Source: Wuchereria bancrofti (taxonomy: Eukaryota; Nematoda; Chromadorea; Rhabditida; Onchocercidae). From it: a stretch of DNA of 64,000 nucleotides. The first letter of the stretch is position 1. Every line of letters begins with the position of its first letter. Location: positions 6,324,303 through 6,388,302 of the forward strand of contig SSBO01000009.1 of assembly GCA_005281725.1 (NCBI GenBank), read 5' to 3'. The notes beneath the pieces were generated by a model. The model searched no databases. It was not told the origin of the DNA and was given only the letters and a program-made list of their open reading frames with translations. The position numbers and the translations under genes are program-made. This document shows, piece after piece, positions 26,001 to 38,537 of the stretch.

Positions 26001-29000
26001 CTAAGCTTTCTGTTGCTATTCAACTTTTGTAAAGCTAGAATTTCTTTGTTACTGATTTGTTTGAAAATTAAGAATTTGTGCCCTAAATGATTTAAAATCA
26101 AATAATTTTCATTAGAAACTTTTAACTCGTTCGATCAGAAATTTCAAGGATGAAAAAATAAAGGCATTTTGAAAAAAAGAAACAAGAAGTTACTAACAAT
26201 GAGCTGAGAGATTTAAGTGAATTAAAGGTATAAGCCCGACAGGAATTTAGGCCAGCAAATTTAGTGAATTCCTGATTTAGTGAATTTAGTGAATTCCTGT
26301 TTGCAAACAAAAGCTTGAATAATGTTCTAAAGATCCTTGGGCAAAATTGTGGTCGTTAGACAAATACTTTATAACAAAGAAAATGAAATAAAAGTGAAAC
26401 GGAATTTTGTAAGTTGAAAACAAATTTGTGCCCTAAATGAAAATGTCGAAAGGATTGCTCAAAGTAATTACAAATAAAATTGGAGCTGGAAAAGTAGGTA
26501 AAATGGTGATAGATTTGATAAAATATAAGTAGTTGAATTGAAAAAGTAGTGCATTACTTCCAAGGTAAAATCTGTGCTTTTAAAACAAAAATCTCAAAAT
26601 TGCATTAAAATTCTACTGAGTAAAAAAATCAGTTAATAGGACAACAAATTATGCTGGAAAATTGTTCAGAAATAATTATAAGCACTTTGCAGGTTCTTAC
26701 AGAATGATTCGGAAAGCAAATATATATTTGTGCCACAGTTAGAAGTTTATAAATTTTACGAATTACAGAAAATGAACACTTACGGTAACTGTTTATTTGT
26801 TCAAACTGAAATTATATGTTTACTTTATTTAACATTACATGAAGTGTTTTGGAGTCAAAAATATTTCGTACTTTACGCTTTTCGTATTTTATTTCAGTAT
26901 CAAATTCCATATTTGTCCATTGAAAAGTAAGCAAACTGAAAGTTTTGCAGAAAACGAGCAAGAAAAAAATGTTTTCTGTAATGAGGAAGCGGAAACTGGT
27001 ATAGGTTTCACTGATGAACCTGTATCACAAGTAAGGTTTTCAATTTCTGCTTGATATGATAGAATATTTGATTAAATGAAATTTGAATTTTGATTTCTGC
27101 TTCCTACGAAAAACAAAGTGAATGATTGCTTGAAACTATCCACGTTGTGCCATTTAAGGATGAAAGAGACAAACTGAATGATGCAGAACAAGATCTGTTC
27201 ACAAATGCTAATGCAAAGCAATACATAGAAACTGTTGAACAAGAAGAAAAAGAAAAGGTAATTTTGAGATATGAATTCAAACAATATAAGCTGATAAAAT
27301 GCTTGAAATTCTATGGTACCCTACATAGAAGTAAATATATATTTTGCAGGAACAGTTAAAATTTGTTGCAAAAAAAGACAAATCAACAACCAAAGAAAAT
27401 GATACTAAAATAGACCAGTATGACAAACAGCAAAAGAATTTCGAGAACGGTAACTGTTGTTAATTGAGTTCACTATGCAAAAATGATTAAGCTTAATTAC
27501 TTTCAATGCTTAATAAATTTTTCGAAGAACTTCTGAATTCAAAAATTCATATCTGATGAATATAAAATTTCAATGGTGGAGAAAATGAATGCCGAGGAAT
27601 GGAAGATATTAGAAAGGAATCTGGTAATCTTGATAAAGCAGTCAGAAAAACCTTGAAAAAATGCTGCATTCTGTCGAGTTTTCGGAAGAAAAATAAGAGA
27701 CGAAAACTTCTGCACTTGAATTCAAATGATTCAAAGTTAGTCTTCACTGATAATTTACATCACTATCATATCGCTTATCACTAACAGTACCTCTCAATCT
27801 TTTCAAACGTTTGAATAGTTTCATTGTTTAAAGTTGTTGAAGAGATTGAAGCTACATAAGAAATTTCCCTTACTTTCAGTCGTATTTCTAAATATCTCTT
27901 AAGTAGCTAGCATCATTTATTTAAAGAAATAGCTTCCTGATGGAACGGACGTCAACGGTCTTTAGAAGAACATTAAATCGTGGTAATAGTTTGATCGGAC
28001 GGCATTGCAGCAGAAGTCAACGAATGGAGAAGCGAGCTACAAAAACACTCGGTATTGTTGTCGGTACGGTATTTCTATTTGTATTTCTTGCATTTTCAGA
28101 ATTTTCATATTAGTAATTAAGATATTATAATTAATAAATTCGTAAACACATATACACTGGCAAATCATTGCAGGTTTCTTTTGAAACCGAACAAAAGAAA
28201 TTTAACTTGCAACCTATTTCTATTTATCTGCTTCTATTAGTAGTTCTGGTGATAGAAAATTTATTCATTATAGGATTACATCTTTCTTTATAGCAACAGA
28301 GGTTTTTCATAAACTTATATATATCGCGAGAAACCTAAAAAATTGAACGCTTCATATTTTTTTAAATTAAGCTGTATTCTTCTCATTAGCTCCGTTTCGC
28401 TTGTATCAGCATTCCAGCATCTCGAGTAATGCACTGGGGACCAAATGATGTGGAACGAATTCTATAATTTAATTTTGAAAGAGAGCTGGGATGATCAGTA
28501 TATAATGTTTCGATGTGGAAGTAATTTTGAAAACAGTAATCAAATTTCCTTCCACACTTTTTATAACCCTTTATCATGTTTTCTTTTTCAATTTTCATAA
28601 ATAATCCTCCTAAAGTAAAATGATTCTACAAATGAAGATATTGATTTAATAATTTCAGGGATATTTCTAGCTTGTTGGGTGCCATTTTTTTCGGTATATA
28701 TCCTCAACGCAGTATGTATTCAAATGGATATTAAGAGTTGTCAAGTTGACTTCTATGCTTTTTTCTATACAACTTGGCTTGGCTACATCAACTCATGCAT
28801 CAATCCAGTCATTTACACTATTTTCAACGTGGAATTTCGACGTGCCTTCAAATGTATATTATTTGGGAAAGTTCGTTTGTTTGTTTATTCGTTATTTCCC
28901 TTTTTCTCATAACTTTTTTACTCATGAGCTTGATGCTTTTTCAGCTTGAAAAGCATAAATTTTACCTCTTTTTTCAGCTCTCGATTCGAAAAGACCTATA

Positions 29001-29001
29001 A
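20023..29001 (+). CDS. D2-like dopamine receptor (dop-2/dop-3 type GPCR)
   Basis: Plasma-membrane receptor for dopamine, expected to signal through Gi/o. Proposed exons: 20023-20424, 21837-21949, 22340-22461, 22611-22737, 22919-22993, 23309-23376, 24969-25059, 25506-25699, 25899-25995, 26898-27030, 27159-27257, 27350-27449, 27597-27735, 27933-28063, 28659-28870, 28978-29001. They give 708 residues, all in frame. N-glycosylation sites (NMS, NST, NIS) precede TM1 (78-99) and TM2 (108-131, [12 protein letters not shown]). TM3 carries the amine-binding Asp154 ([12 protein letters not shown]) and DRY at 171-173. TM5 has a serine cluster ([10 protein letters not shown]); TM6 has CWVPFF; TM7 has [15 protein letters not shown], very like vertebrate D2, followed by a short tail. 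The third intracellular loop is about 360 residues, charged and poorly conserved, so exons 6-13 are less certain. Translation may start at a second ATG (20125). The choice between dop-2 and dop-3 is not made. Confidence 0.93.
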
Positions 29002-29004
29002 ATG

Positions 29005-29010
29005 AATAAA
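29005..29010 (+). terminator. Polyadenylation signal of the dopamine receptor
   Basis: AATAAA lies four bases after the proposed stop codon, which supports the short last exon (28978-29001). Confidence 0.5.
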
Positions 29011-31626
29011 GGAAAGAATAATTCAGGATGTTTTTCATGTCCAATCTTTACATTCCGTCCAGCATAATAGCCATCCGAATGTAATTTAATGGTGTTTACG
29101 GGTATTTATTGCTCCAGTAAATTCTCAATTCTTGGCTATCTTACAAATAGACGAATGAAGCTATTTGTCATTTATCTCATGAGAGATCAGATCAGGAATG
29201 ATCGGTTATTCTCATTTCTGTGTTTATTCAGAAAATATGTACGTGCATAGCAGTGATATCATTAATGAATGCATTCTTTTCCATTGATCCACACCTGCTT
29301 CGGCACATAATTAGGGCAGAAGATGCGAATGTACAGCGGTGGAAGTTCAGGATATAGGTCTGTATCCAGCTGGAAATTAATATAAATACCTGCTTCTCGT
29401 AATTGAGTTATTGCGATCTGTAATTACTACTAATCTTCATTTGGAACGAATGAAAAAAGTAAGTTGCGACGGCGCAGTAATTATATCGATCAGGTCTATA
29501 AAATTGAAATGACCTTTGCAGGAACTTGAATATCTCTCGCATCTTTCCGTGCTTTCATCATGTAATTAAATGTTGCACTTGGGCATTCGTTTGAGATTTC
29601 AATCGTCTAAATTTTATGCTTCAATGAAAACAGTGATATAAACTATTTATACAGATATTCAAGCGTTTATGATGATTGAAACTTACTTCCAATTTTCGAC
29701 GAATGTCGTAAATTCGAAATTACCTTTCTCGATTAGAAGCAAATTTTTACCGCAATATAAGTCTATTAAACAAATAATTTTGAAGTAGAGTTTGTAAAGT
29801 TTAAATTTGAAGATAAGTTGGAATTCTCGTTATTTTAAAAGTTACTAGTGCTAACAATGGGTTTACAATAAATTCTGTCCTTTTGCCCAGTTGCGATATC
29901 CGCAGAGAACAAATCCACAGCAGCGTCATGTGAAGCAATTGGCTGAAATTTTTTTGCAAAATGGATGAAATTTTGAAATATTAGAATATTGAAGTATTTT
30001 GTGTTCTTTAATTAATTAAATGATGATTTTAGTGTACAGCAAAACAAAAAACGAAGCATTTTTCAGCTTGTCATCATCATTGGTTAGAGAATAAATATTG
30101 GCGCAATGCGCAATGAAGATGTTCAATGCTGGACTGTTTTGAATTATGCACGATTTCACTTTTGAATGTTCCTTTTCATCTCTTATCAATGTAATAAAAG
30201 AAATCAAAACAGAATTTCGATCTGATAGGTTTTTGGTTTGCAGCTTCTTATGAGAATTTGGTGGCAGATAATTTAGTTACTTGTAAAAAAATGCTTATAA
30301 GCACTGTTGGAAAAATAAGAACTAGTTTCCTTTAATATTTTCAAAAGTTTAAGGTCAAAAAACGGCAAATTTAAAACAATATTCAAGTATTCATTGAAAT
30401 GACAAATACCTGCGCTTCACCTCTTAATGAATTGATTCTTGGAACCAATAATGATGCATCTAAATACGAGCTATACATTATCTGAGTACATTATCTCACT
30501 TAAAAAATTTTAATTGAAATTTACTATTCAATCGTTGAAAACCCACTTTCTGATGATACTTCATTCTTATCTTTCATCTCGGAACTCTCATACGATCTTG
30601 GGTTTTCAGTCGGTAACTGATTGCGTTGAGACAGCTGAAAAAAATCAGAAAAACACCTTTGCTTACTAATCGAAAGAAATTGCATAATTTGGTCACTCCT
30701 GAAATTTATAACTCATAACTTTTTGCTTTTATTTTATATTTTTTTGGTTGTGATTTTATAGACAAATTGGAGAAGCAAAATTTCGAAATTGATGACACAA
30801 AAAGTCAAGAAAAGGAAATGGTATATCACATGAGGAATCCATGATAACACGATTGCTCATAATCAATGTCATAATCTATGAACCAACAAGTATCTTCAGC
30901 ACATGTCCATTCATCTCTGAAGGTAATTGTCAGAACAGAGGTTAAACTCAGGTGTTTCATTGCACTGCGTGATTTGAACGCATAATATTAAAGTACTTCA
31001 AAAAAAGAAAAATTGCTTCATAAATTCCATGCATTCCAAGAAAGCGTCCCAATATATTCGCTGATGGTTGACAATTGATGGTGAAACAAGGTATGAATCA
31101 ATGTGAGATAAAAGAGCTAATTGAATTCTAGTTTAAGACTAGCGTGAACTTCAGTTTAATGAAAAATAAGGAAGAGATAAGAACCTGTTCAGCTTTGTTT
31201 AGTGTCATATTCATCATATGAGCGAGTAGACTGAAAGTTTCTGGTGAAAAGCTTTTATGCTGATTGCTGGACATTTTACTCTTTTTTCAGCGACAACAAA
31301 TAATCTTTTATCTTAAAAAATTCGATATTATAAATAATGGCAAAAGGCGATAGGAGAGATCGTTTTAAGCCGACCAATTTATGATATTCACCACTTAACA
31401 ATAAATATATTTCCAAAATATCGATGCTATCAGATGTTTATCCATTAAAAATTCTCAACGAATCTTTCTTTTCTCATCTATCGTTCAGTTAATCTTCTTA
31501 ACCTTAGCCCAGGTAAATCACCTAGAACGAAATGCTCTTTCTTAAGCAGCTAATTTAACAAATTTGACCTTCCTCCTTCAGAATGAGAGTAATGGGAGAG
31601 GTAATCAAATAATTCTTTAATTTTGA
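29011..31626. other. Intergenic AT-rich DNA
   Basis: No gene is recognised. One exon-like stretch near 30762-30821 sits between an acceptor and a GTATAT donor and would encode a short charged peptide (DKLEKQNFEIDDTKSQEKEM). It has no partner exons and is not called. Confidence 0.5.
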
Positions 31627-32004
31627 ACTTATTTTAATCATTATTTTGCTATACATTTGCTGCAAAAATTAAAACTTACAGGATGAGTTCACCAATTATT
31701 TCTACCAATTATCTAACACTAATTGTCTCCATTACTCCCGTCGGTATTTCAGATCCTTGTTCATCATCATCTGACAGAGAGGCGCAATCTTTTTTAACTC
31801 CTGAGGGATCACTTTTTTTTTTAGGAGTCCACCTTCCTGTCCCTCTAATCTCTTTTCTGCCTCCTCTAAGCGGTTTAGGAGCGAGTTTTCAAAATGAAAA
31901 AGCTAAGTCTTACAGTCTTATTTTAAATTTGGAACACTTTTATAACGCTTACTCATATATTCCTGTAATAGACGGGCATACGGGCTCCCTTTCTAAATAA
32001 TTTT
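31627..32004. repeat. 378-bp direct repeat, copy 1
   Basis: Identical to 34856-35233 except for one base (G at 31740, A at 34969). Its plus strand holds a 105-codon ORF starting MSSPIISTNYL. Its minus strand reads as a more ordinary charged peptide in two frames (for example LLNRLEEAEKRLEGQEGG, or DCASLSDDDEQGSEIPTG in a shifted frame) before a GTAAGT donor. No target-site duplication or terminal inverted repeat was seen. It may be a repeat family or a duplicated gene fragment; the coding strand is undecided. Confidence 0.95.
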
Positions 32005-32159
32005 CAACAACACAGCATTGCTCAAATTCGTACTTCTCGACATTATTTTTGTAGTGTTCTCACGTACATATCAAACTTATGAATTGCTTCCGCAATATCC
32101 TGATGTTTTAACTGTGCACTAAGTAACTAAAAATACTGTTAAAACAAGTTAGAAAAAAA

Positions 32160-32740
32160 GATTTATTTCCAATAGTAATAAGTAAGATTAATGTAAAATA
32201 TGCAATTAGTAAAAATAGAAAAAAAAATGCATTAACAGTCAGTACAAAATGTTCTGTATTGTTGTTGAAGTGAGAACAAAAACATGCATAAATAATCAAA
32301 AACGCATGCAAAAACAAAGTTAACAAAAAATTAAAAAGTATCAGTGATCCAAATATTGCCCTAGCAATAATAAATGAGATTAACAAAAAAGCATGTAGTT
32401 AGTGAGCATGTAATTAGTAATTAAAAAAAAGGAATATATTAACAAAAAGTGCAAATTATTGCCCTTAAGATGAACAAAGTTAACAAAAAAAAAATATTTA
32501 GAAGCGCAAATGAGCGAAGTATTACCTAATGGTAACAAGTAAGATTTAAAAAAAACATGCAACTAGTGGAACTTCAAAAAAAGGTATAAATCAACAGTAA
32601 ATACAAAAAATTTTCTGCATTGTTGCTGGAATAAGAAAAAAACATGCGACAATTATAAATAACCGAAAATAAATGAGAAAAACAGAGTTAAAATATAAAA
32701 AGCACGTGAACAAAGTTACCAAAAATAAGGAACATAAAAA
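32160..32740. repeat. Diverged tandem repeat, period about 360 bp
   Basis: The block at about 32165-32370 is re-read at about 32520-32735: AATAGTAATAAGTAAGATT against AATGGTAACAAGTAAGATT, then the shared CTGTATTGTTGTTGAA / CTGCATTGTTGCTGGAA segment and ACAAAAACATGC / AAAAAAACATGC. Copies are clearly related but have many substitutions. It is very A-rich and non-coding. Confidence 0.6.
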
Positions 32741-33899
32741 CGAAGTTAGAGAAAAATAAATTCAAAATTCAGAACCTGAAAAAATTTTAATTCTGAAAAT
32801 TCCCGAAGAAATCTAAAAATTCGAATAAGAAACTGGAATATAAAAATAATGCAAAAGCAAAACCCTTAAATTTGAAGATTCATATAAATCCAAATTTTAA
32901 ATTAACTCAAAAAAGTCAAAAAATTGAAAATTATATATTTACAAAAATTCCAAAAAGCTCATTAATTCTGGAACATATCCCAAAAAAGAAATCAAGAGCC
33001 AAACTCGAACATCTGTTGCTGGACCTGAAAAGTTTTAAGGAAAATTCAAGAAACAGAAAATTTTTTTCCAAAGTTTTAGAAGTTGTACATTTTTTCACAT
33101 ATCAATTTATAAATCATGTAGAAAATAGATTCAGTTAAGGTAACCATAGTGGTAGTTCAAAAAAGAAATTGAAAAATAAGGTATTATTAAATTGTTCAAT
33201 TATATTATCATTTCTCAAATTGGTAATTCGTCAGATATAAACAGGAAGCACGTTCAAATGCAAAGAAAAATTCCCAAAACTCACTTACTCACATGCAATT
33301 AAAAAGAAGTTTAAATAAAAACCATAGTTTCGTTATCTAACTGTTTAATACTCCAAATTATCGAAAAAAATTAAATATTAATAAACATAGTCTGAGTTAA
33401 AGAACCTATTACAAGTCAAATATATAAAATTAAATATGCTAAAGTACAAGTCGATGCGTAAGCAAATTTAATGAAAAAATCAGAATTAGATAACACTAAA
33501 ATAGCAATGAAAACTGTTTCGACCAAGAAGGTTTAAAAATAACCTGTAAAGCGATATAAATAAGCAGAAACAATAGTTACCGAAGATTTTAAAAAACAAA
33601 AAAAAAGACTGAATATCATTATTGAAGCTACCAAAGCATTAAAAATATTACATTATTAACATATTGCCTGAATAAAAAATAAATAACTAACATTAATAAA
33701 AGTTACTTGCCCAAGGAAGAAGTGACGAAGTTAAAAAAAACAAAACTGAAGGCTAAAAATTTAAACAATTTAGTTTTTGGTTCCAAATAACTTATGATCG
33801 AATTTTGTGATAGCAAAGAAAATTCTCCCGAAAATTTTTATTTTCTGTTAAAACTCCCAAATTGCTCTGCTTCTTTTTCCCAACTTTGAGTTGAACTGT
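32741..33899. other. A-rich non-coding DNA
   Basis: Strong purine bias on the plus strand with many runs of A. The only open frames are Lys/Asn-rich by composition. Nothing is recognised. It may be a decayed continuation of the tandem repeat to its left. Confidence 0.5.
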
Positions 33900-34080
33900 T
33901 TTTAATGTTGCTTCAAAAATAAAAATTTTATCTTTTTATGCTTTTTTTGACTTTTATGTTGTGCCTTTTTTATTTGCTTCTTTCTCAATTTTTTGGTTTT
34001 TTTAATTTTTTCTCTTTTTTGATTTTCATTTTTTTTTTTTTTTTTTGGATTTTTGTTTCCTTGCTTTATTTTTTGAATTT
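33900..34080. repeat. Pyrimidine-rich low-complexity tract
   Basis: Dense T runs (one of about 20 Ts) broken by G and C. The hydrophobic ORF running through it is a by-product of composition. Confidence 0.7.
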
Positions 34081-34855
34081 TACTGGTGTTTGGATGTACT
34101 TCACTAGACGAGAGATAGAGAACTGGAGTAGGCAGCATAGGTTAAGTTACGCGGGAATAGCATTATTAGTTTATAAAAAAAAATTCACTTGGAATGAAGA
34201 TGTAGCGGGTATACCCACTCCTTCCAACAAGACCAAGTCAGCGATACTCCACCTATATTTCGTTAATTACGGTCGCACATGTCCTCGAGGGTATAAAGTT
34301 CCATCGCTGCTGGTTTTTTGTGCGGTAGCGCCGGAGACAGTAACACAGCGAACCCTGGAATATTTATAATTGTAATCGGTAGGCTAATTTCTAGATGAAT
34401 CAAATCAACGTTTTTAAAAATTAACTGAAAATTCACTACTTACTATCTTGTTTCGAGGTGCGAATACACCACTCTTTTGGCCTTCCAATTGTTATATTAT
34501 ATGGAAATTTTGTAAACGATTTGATGTATTTTGAATTTTCATGATTTCACTCTATGATTTTACCAGTAAGAGATGAAACTAAGGTACATCTCATCGACAC
34601 ATAATCATTTCTAACGTCCAAAATGACAAATACCAATGCTGTTATTCACTTCCACTGTGTATGGTTCTTTCTGTCTTCTGCATCTTACGGAGTTGCGCAG
34701 AAGATCTGCTAAATTTGCAGGGCGCAACACTTCCGGTATCGCCTCAGCCATTGATTACTGCATGGGATTCTGATCGTCCTTAATCTTCCGAAGCAGACAT
34801 AAAGAATTTAGTCTAATCACTTCATTTAGTGTAATTATTTAAAGGTTAAGTTGGT
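34081..34855. other. GC-richer unique segment between the repeat copies
   Basis: About 34080-34370 and 34600-34780 are less AT-rich than the flanks. On the minus strand 34611-34751 is a 46-codon ORF beginning MAEAIPEVLRPANLADLL with ordinary-looking amino-acid use. No family is recognised. It may be an exon or remnant of an unidentified gene or transposon shared with the neighbouring repeat. Confidence 0.4.
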
Positions 34856-35233
34856 ACTTATTTTAATCATTATTTTGCTATACATTTGCTGCAAAAATTA
34901 AAACTTACAGGATGAGTTCACCAATTATTTCTACCAATTATCTAACACTAATTGTCTCCATTACTCCCATCGGTATTTCAGATCCTTGTTCATCATCATC
35001 TGACAGAGAGGCGCAATCTTTTTTAACTCCTGAGGGATCACTTTTTTTTTTAGGAGTCCACCTTCCTGTCCCTCTAATCTCTTTTCTGCCTCCTCTAAGC
35101 GGTTTAGGAGCGAGTTTTCAAAATGAAAAAGCTAAGTCTTACAGTCTTATTTTAAATTTGGAACACTTTTATAACGCTTACTCATATATTCCTGTAATAG
35201 ACGGGCATACGGGCTCCCTTTCTAAATAATTTT
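34856..35233. repeat. 378-bp direct repeat, copy 2
   Basis: Second copy of the element at 31627-32004, same orientation, offset exactly 3229 bases, one mismatch, with even the homopolymer runs the same length. The flanks are unrelated immediately outside. Confidence 0.95.
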
Positions 35234-38200
35234 GAAGTCGGGATTATCTGAATGTTCTGGATTTTATTTATCAATGCGTTCATCCTATAAACTATCAAAT
35301 TTGCCAAATATTTATCAAGGTAAAAAAATCACACGATTAAATTTCACTTTATTATTAGTAGTAATATACAGTGCAAAGTTTTACATTCTTATTATCTAAT
35401 GTTGACCATAGTACTACTTACTGTGTCGAGCACCAAACACCCTACATTTTTTCCAATATAATCCCATTCGTGTTGTAAACTTAAAATGCTATGACCGAAA
35501 ATTTTCAACAAATCAATTCAGAAAATGGTGAAATTAGCATTAATTGTAGCAAAGGATATGTGTATTATTTCCTTATCAAATAATTTAGAAAAATTATTTG
35601 TGTTCAATATGTTATGCGAATATATTACTTAATGTACATAAGAATTTATCATCCTAGTGATCATTATAGAGAATATTATTTGTTCTAATTTGATTTCTTT
35701 GTTATTTACTTTATGGATTCTACTTTTCTTCAAAAGGTGGAACACTTGTTCTTCGATCTTTTTTCTTCATTTTGCAGGATTTTCTAAATTAAGTGAGTGT
35801 TATTGTGGAAGCTATCTCCAGTATCATAGTGAAATTATATTATTTACCTACTGCATTGTGATGATAGTAGTGTCAGCGATATCAGGCAACTTTTAAATTT
35901 CAACTTTAGCAGCAACGCATGTGCAAATTTCTTATGCATCCTTTTTTTTATGCACCCGTTTATTAAGATGTATTGAGATTCATGCAATTTTTCGTTGTTC
36001 ACTTTGATCACGTGACTGAATGGCTTTTAACAACAGCTTGATTTTTATTTTGTATATTTTTTTCCATTGGTAGCATAGAATCTTTTTCGTAGTGAATGAA
36101 TTCGTAAAGATATTTTGCTTTTGAGAGACAGTTTAATCTATCAGATCGTACAATGTCTAAAGACAATGCTTTTTTTTAAGCAATTAATTCAGCGTTTTTT
36201 TCTGGAACTTTTTTTCACCGTTATCTAAATATAAATGAATTTTTTCAATTAAAAATTGTTCATGAAATTCACAGGAAAAAGTTACAAAAAAAGATGCTGA
36301 ACTTATTGTTTGAGGAAAATATAACTTTGCTTTAACTATTATTCCATAAGTCATTAAAGTACGTTTCGGATCCTATTCCCGCAGAATTTTTTCGGATCGT
36401 TTTGTTTTGCAATTCAGCTAAAATTGTTATTATGCGAAAGGAGAAAGAAATATATGAAATACATTTGAAGTGTAATATATATAAAGTGTAATATGAATAC
36501 CTTGGAATGGATTTGAAACTTCTTCACAAGAAATTTCATTTCATCGAATTTTGATTTGTACCTACTTTAAATGCAAGCAGAATTTTGACTCAGAACTCGC
36601 AAATATCTCCGGATTTTTTATACAGAAACATACATTAACTTCAACACTTCAAATACTATTGGGTTTTGCCTTGCTTTCAATGTTTATAAACTGCCCTCCA
36701 AATTCAAATTCTTATCTTTCAACCTGAATAGTTTACATCAGCAAATAAAATTGATTTACAGCAAATTATGTTTTTCCCGATATTATTTTACACTTTTCAA
36801 GCAACCAAGTCGGTTGAGAAATGATTTATATGAAAACGTGTTCCCACCCTTATGACTTATGTGACCTTTCGCAAACTGCCTAAAAAAAACTTTACATTCA
36901 TATCTTCGTTAAACTCTTATATGATTCCTTAGTTCACAAAGAAGCACCAAACCTTTAACTAAAATTATCTTTATTTTCAAAGAATTTGCAACGACTTGAA
37001 ATCACCACAGAATTCAATACAGGAAAATAAGAGACTTTGTTCGACAAATTTCTTTCTAGATTTCATTAATTGTATTGCACAATCCTACCGATAAAAAAAT
37101 GTGAATTAGGAAGAGCTGTGAAGAATACTATCTGTACTAACTGAAAGATGAACATAAAAAGATCCGGAAAAGTAGATGTATAACTTAAAGTGCAACATCG
37201 TCTTCTCCCCTGATGATTGATTACCAACTTGCGGTACATATAGATGTGAAACAGAAAGTCGTCAGCTAAAAGCATTTTTCAAGCACATATGTCAAAACAT
37301 CTTACAAATATATAATACGAAGAAAAATAAAACATCACGAAATATGCAAAGAAAGCAGGATAAATTACAATCATAGAAAAGAAATACTAATTCTTAAGTA
37401 TTTTCTAAAGACTTATATTCTTATAAACATACAAATCCTCATAATAAAAATTTAAGAGATATTAATGCAAAAACATGGACCTTAAATAAAATCCTAAAAC
37501 CTCTCGCAAAAATTTTGAATCCTAAAAAAAAGATGCTAAATGAACTCAAATTCTACAAGTTATGAAACAAAAAGTGCTCCATGAATATTCGTTACTTTCC
37601 TTCTCCCTCTAGGAGACACGAAATACTTGTTCAGCAAAACAAAATTTATTTTAATTGCTTGCTTATGCCAAACAAATGATATTTCCTGCACTCAGGTACA
37701 GCATGTGATCCTACTGAAATTCAACTGCTGTCATTATGAATATGAAAAGAATAATAAAAATCAGTTCTGAGAAATGAGATCTATTACTAAGCTGGAAGGA
37801 ATCAATTGGCAAGATTAAAACTAGAACACAATGTCTGAAAAACTTGAATTTCAAAAAATTTCCATCTCCTCATAATATGAAAATATATATGTAACAATCC
37901 TTAAAAAGGATATTTTTCAAATCTGGAAGAACGTTGCACGACTTAATGTGCTGATTTAGGAATCGAAGATCCCATGTAAATGAAAACCGGTCTAAAACGA
38001 GCAAAAGAATGAAATTAAAAAGCTATGAAGTGCCACATACACAGTACAGCGAAATTTAAATAACAGATGCCTTTCAGGCTCACTGTATTCACAAGCGCTA
38101 ACATACACAGACAAAACCATTACTGTACAATTAGTAAAATACCCTCCGATACTTCATTTTTCGTTTCTGAAGTACAAAAATTGCAGAATAAAATTTCTGA

Positions 38201-38537
38201 TTATAAATCAAAATCAGAAAACTTTAGGCGAATTTTCGGTATACACATGCTTCCCTATTTTTCTTTTTTTCGGTTACTAAAATCACAAACCTACTTTTAA
38301 TCTGGAATAAAGAAAAATGAGGAAGCAAGTGAAAAGATCACAAACTGGAAAATTATCAAATCTGAATAACCATATGTCTAAGTTGTTTTGTAACTTAAAG
38401 ATATCCTTAAGTAAACACATAAAATTAGTATATGACAAGATTAGGAACACAATTTCCAAATAATTTCAACAAAGTAGTAAAATAATGTATAAGCATTGGC
38501 ATTACGTTCCATCAAACAAGACAAAATTTTGCTTGAA
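35234..38537. other. Intergenic DNA and probable 3' UTR of the TACC gene
   Basis: AT-rich with no recognisable exon on either strand. The part nearest 38537 is downstream of the TACC stop codon on the minus strand and should include its 3' UTR. Confidence 0.5.

Noticed and set aside
30762..30821. Exon-like charged segment after the dopamine receptor
   Set aside because: It has an acceptor and a donor, but the receptor already ends with a stop and a polyadenylation signal at 29 kb and no partner exon was found.
31627..32004. Bacterial endosymbiont (Wolbachia) insertion as the source of the 378-bp repeat
   Set aside because: No recognisable bacterial gene is encoded and the base composition does not separate it from the host. 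It was kept as an unexplained repeat.
32108..32562. Hydrophobic minus-strand ORFs that resemble mitochondrial membrane proteins
   Set aside because: Unlike 44-45.5 kb, no mitochondrial motif, TGA-for-Trp signature or tRNA was found. The hydrophobicity comes from T-rich composition.
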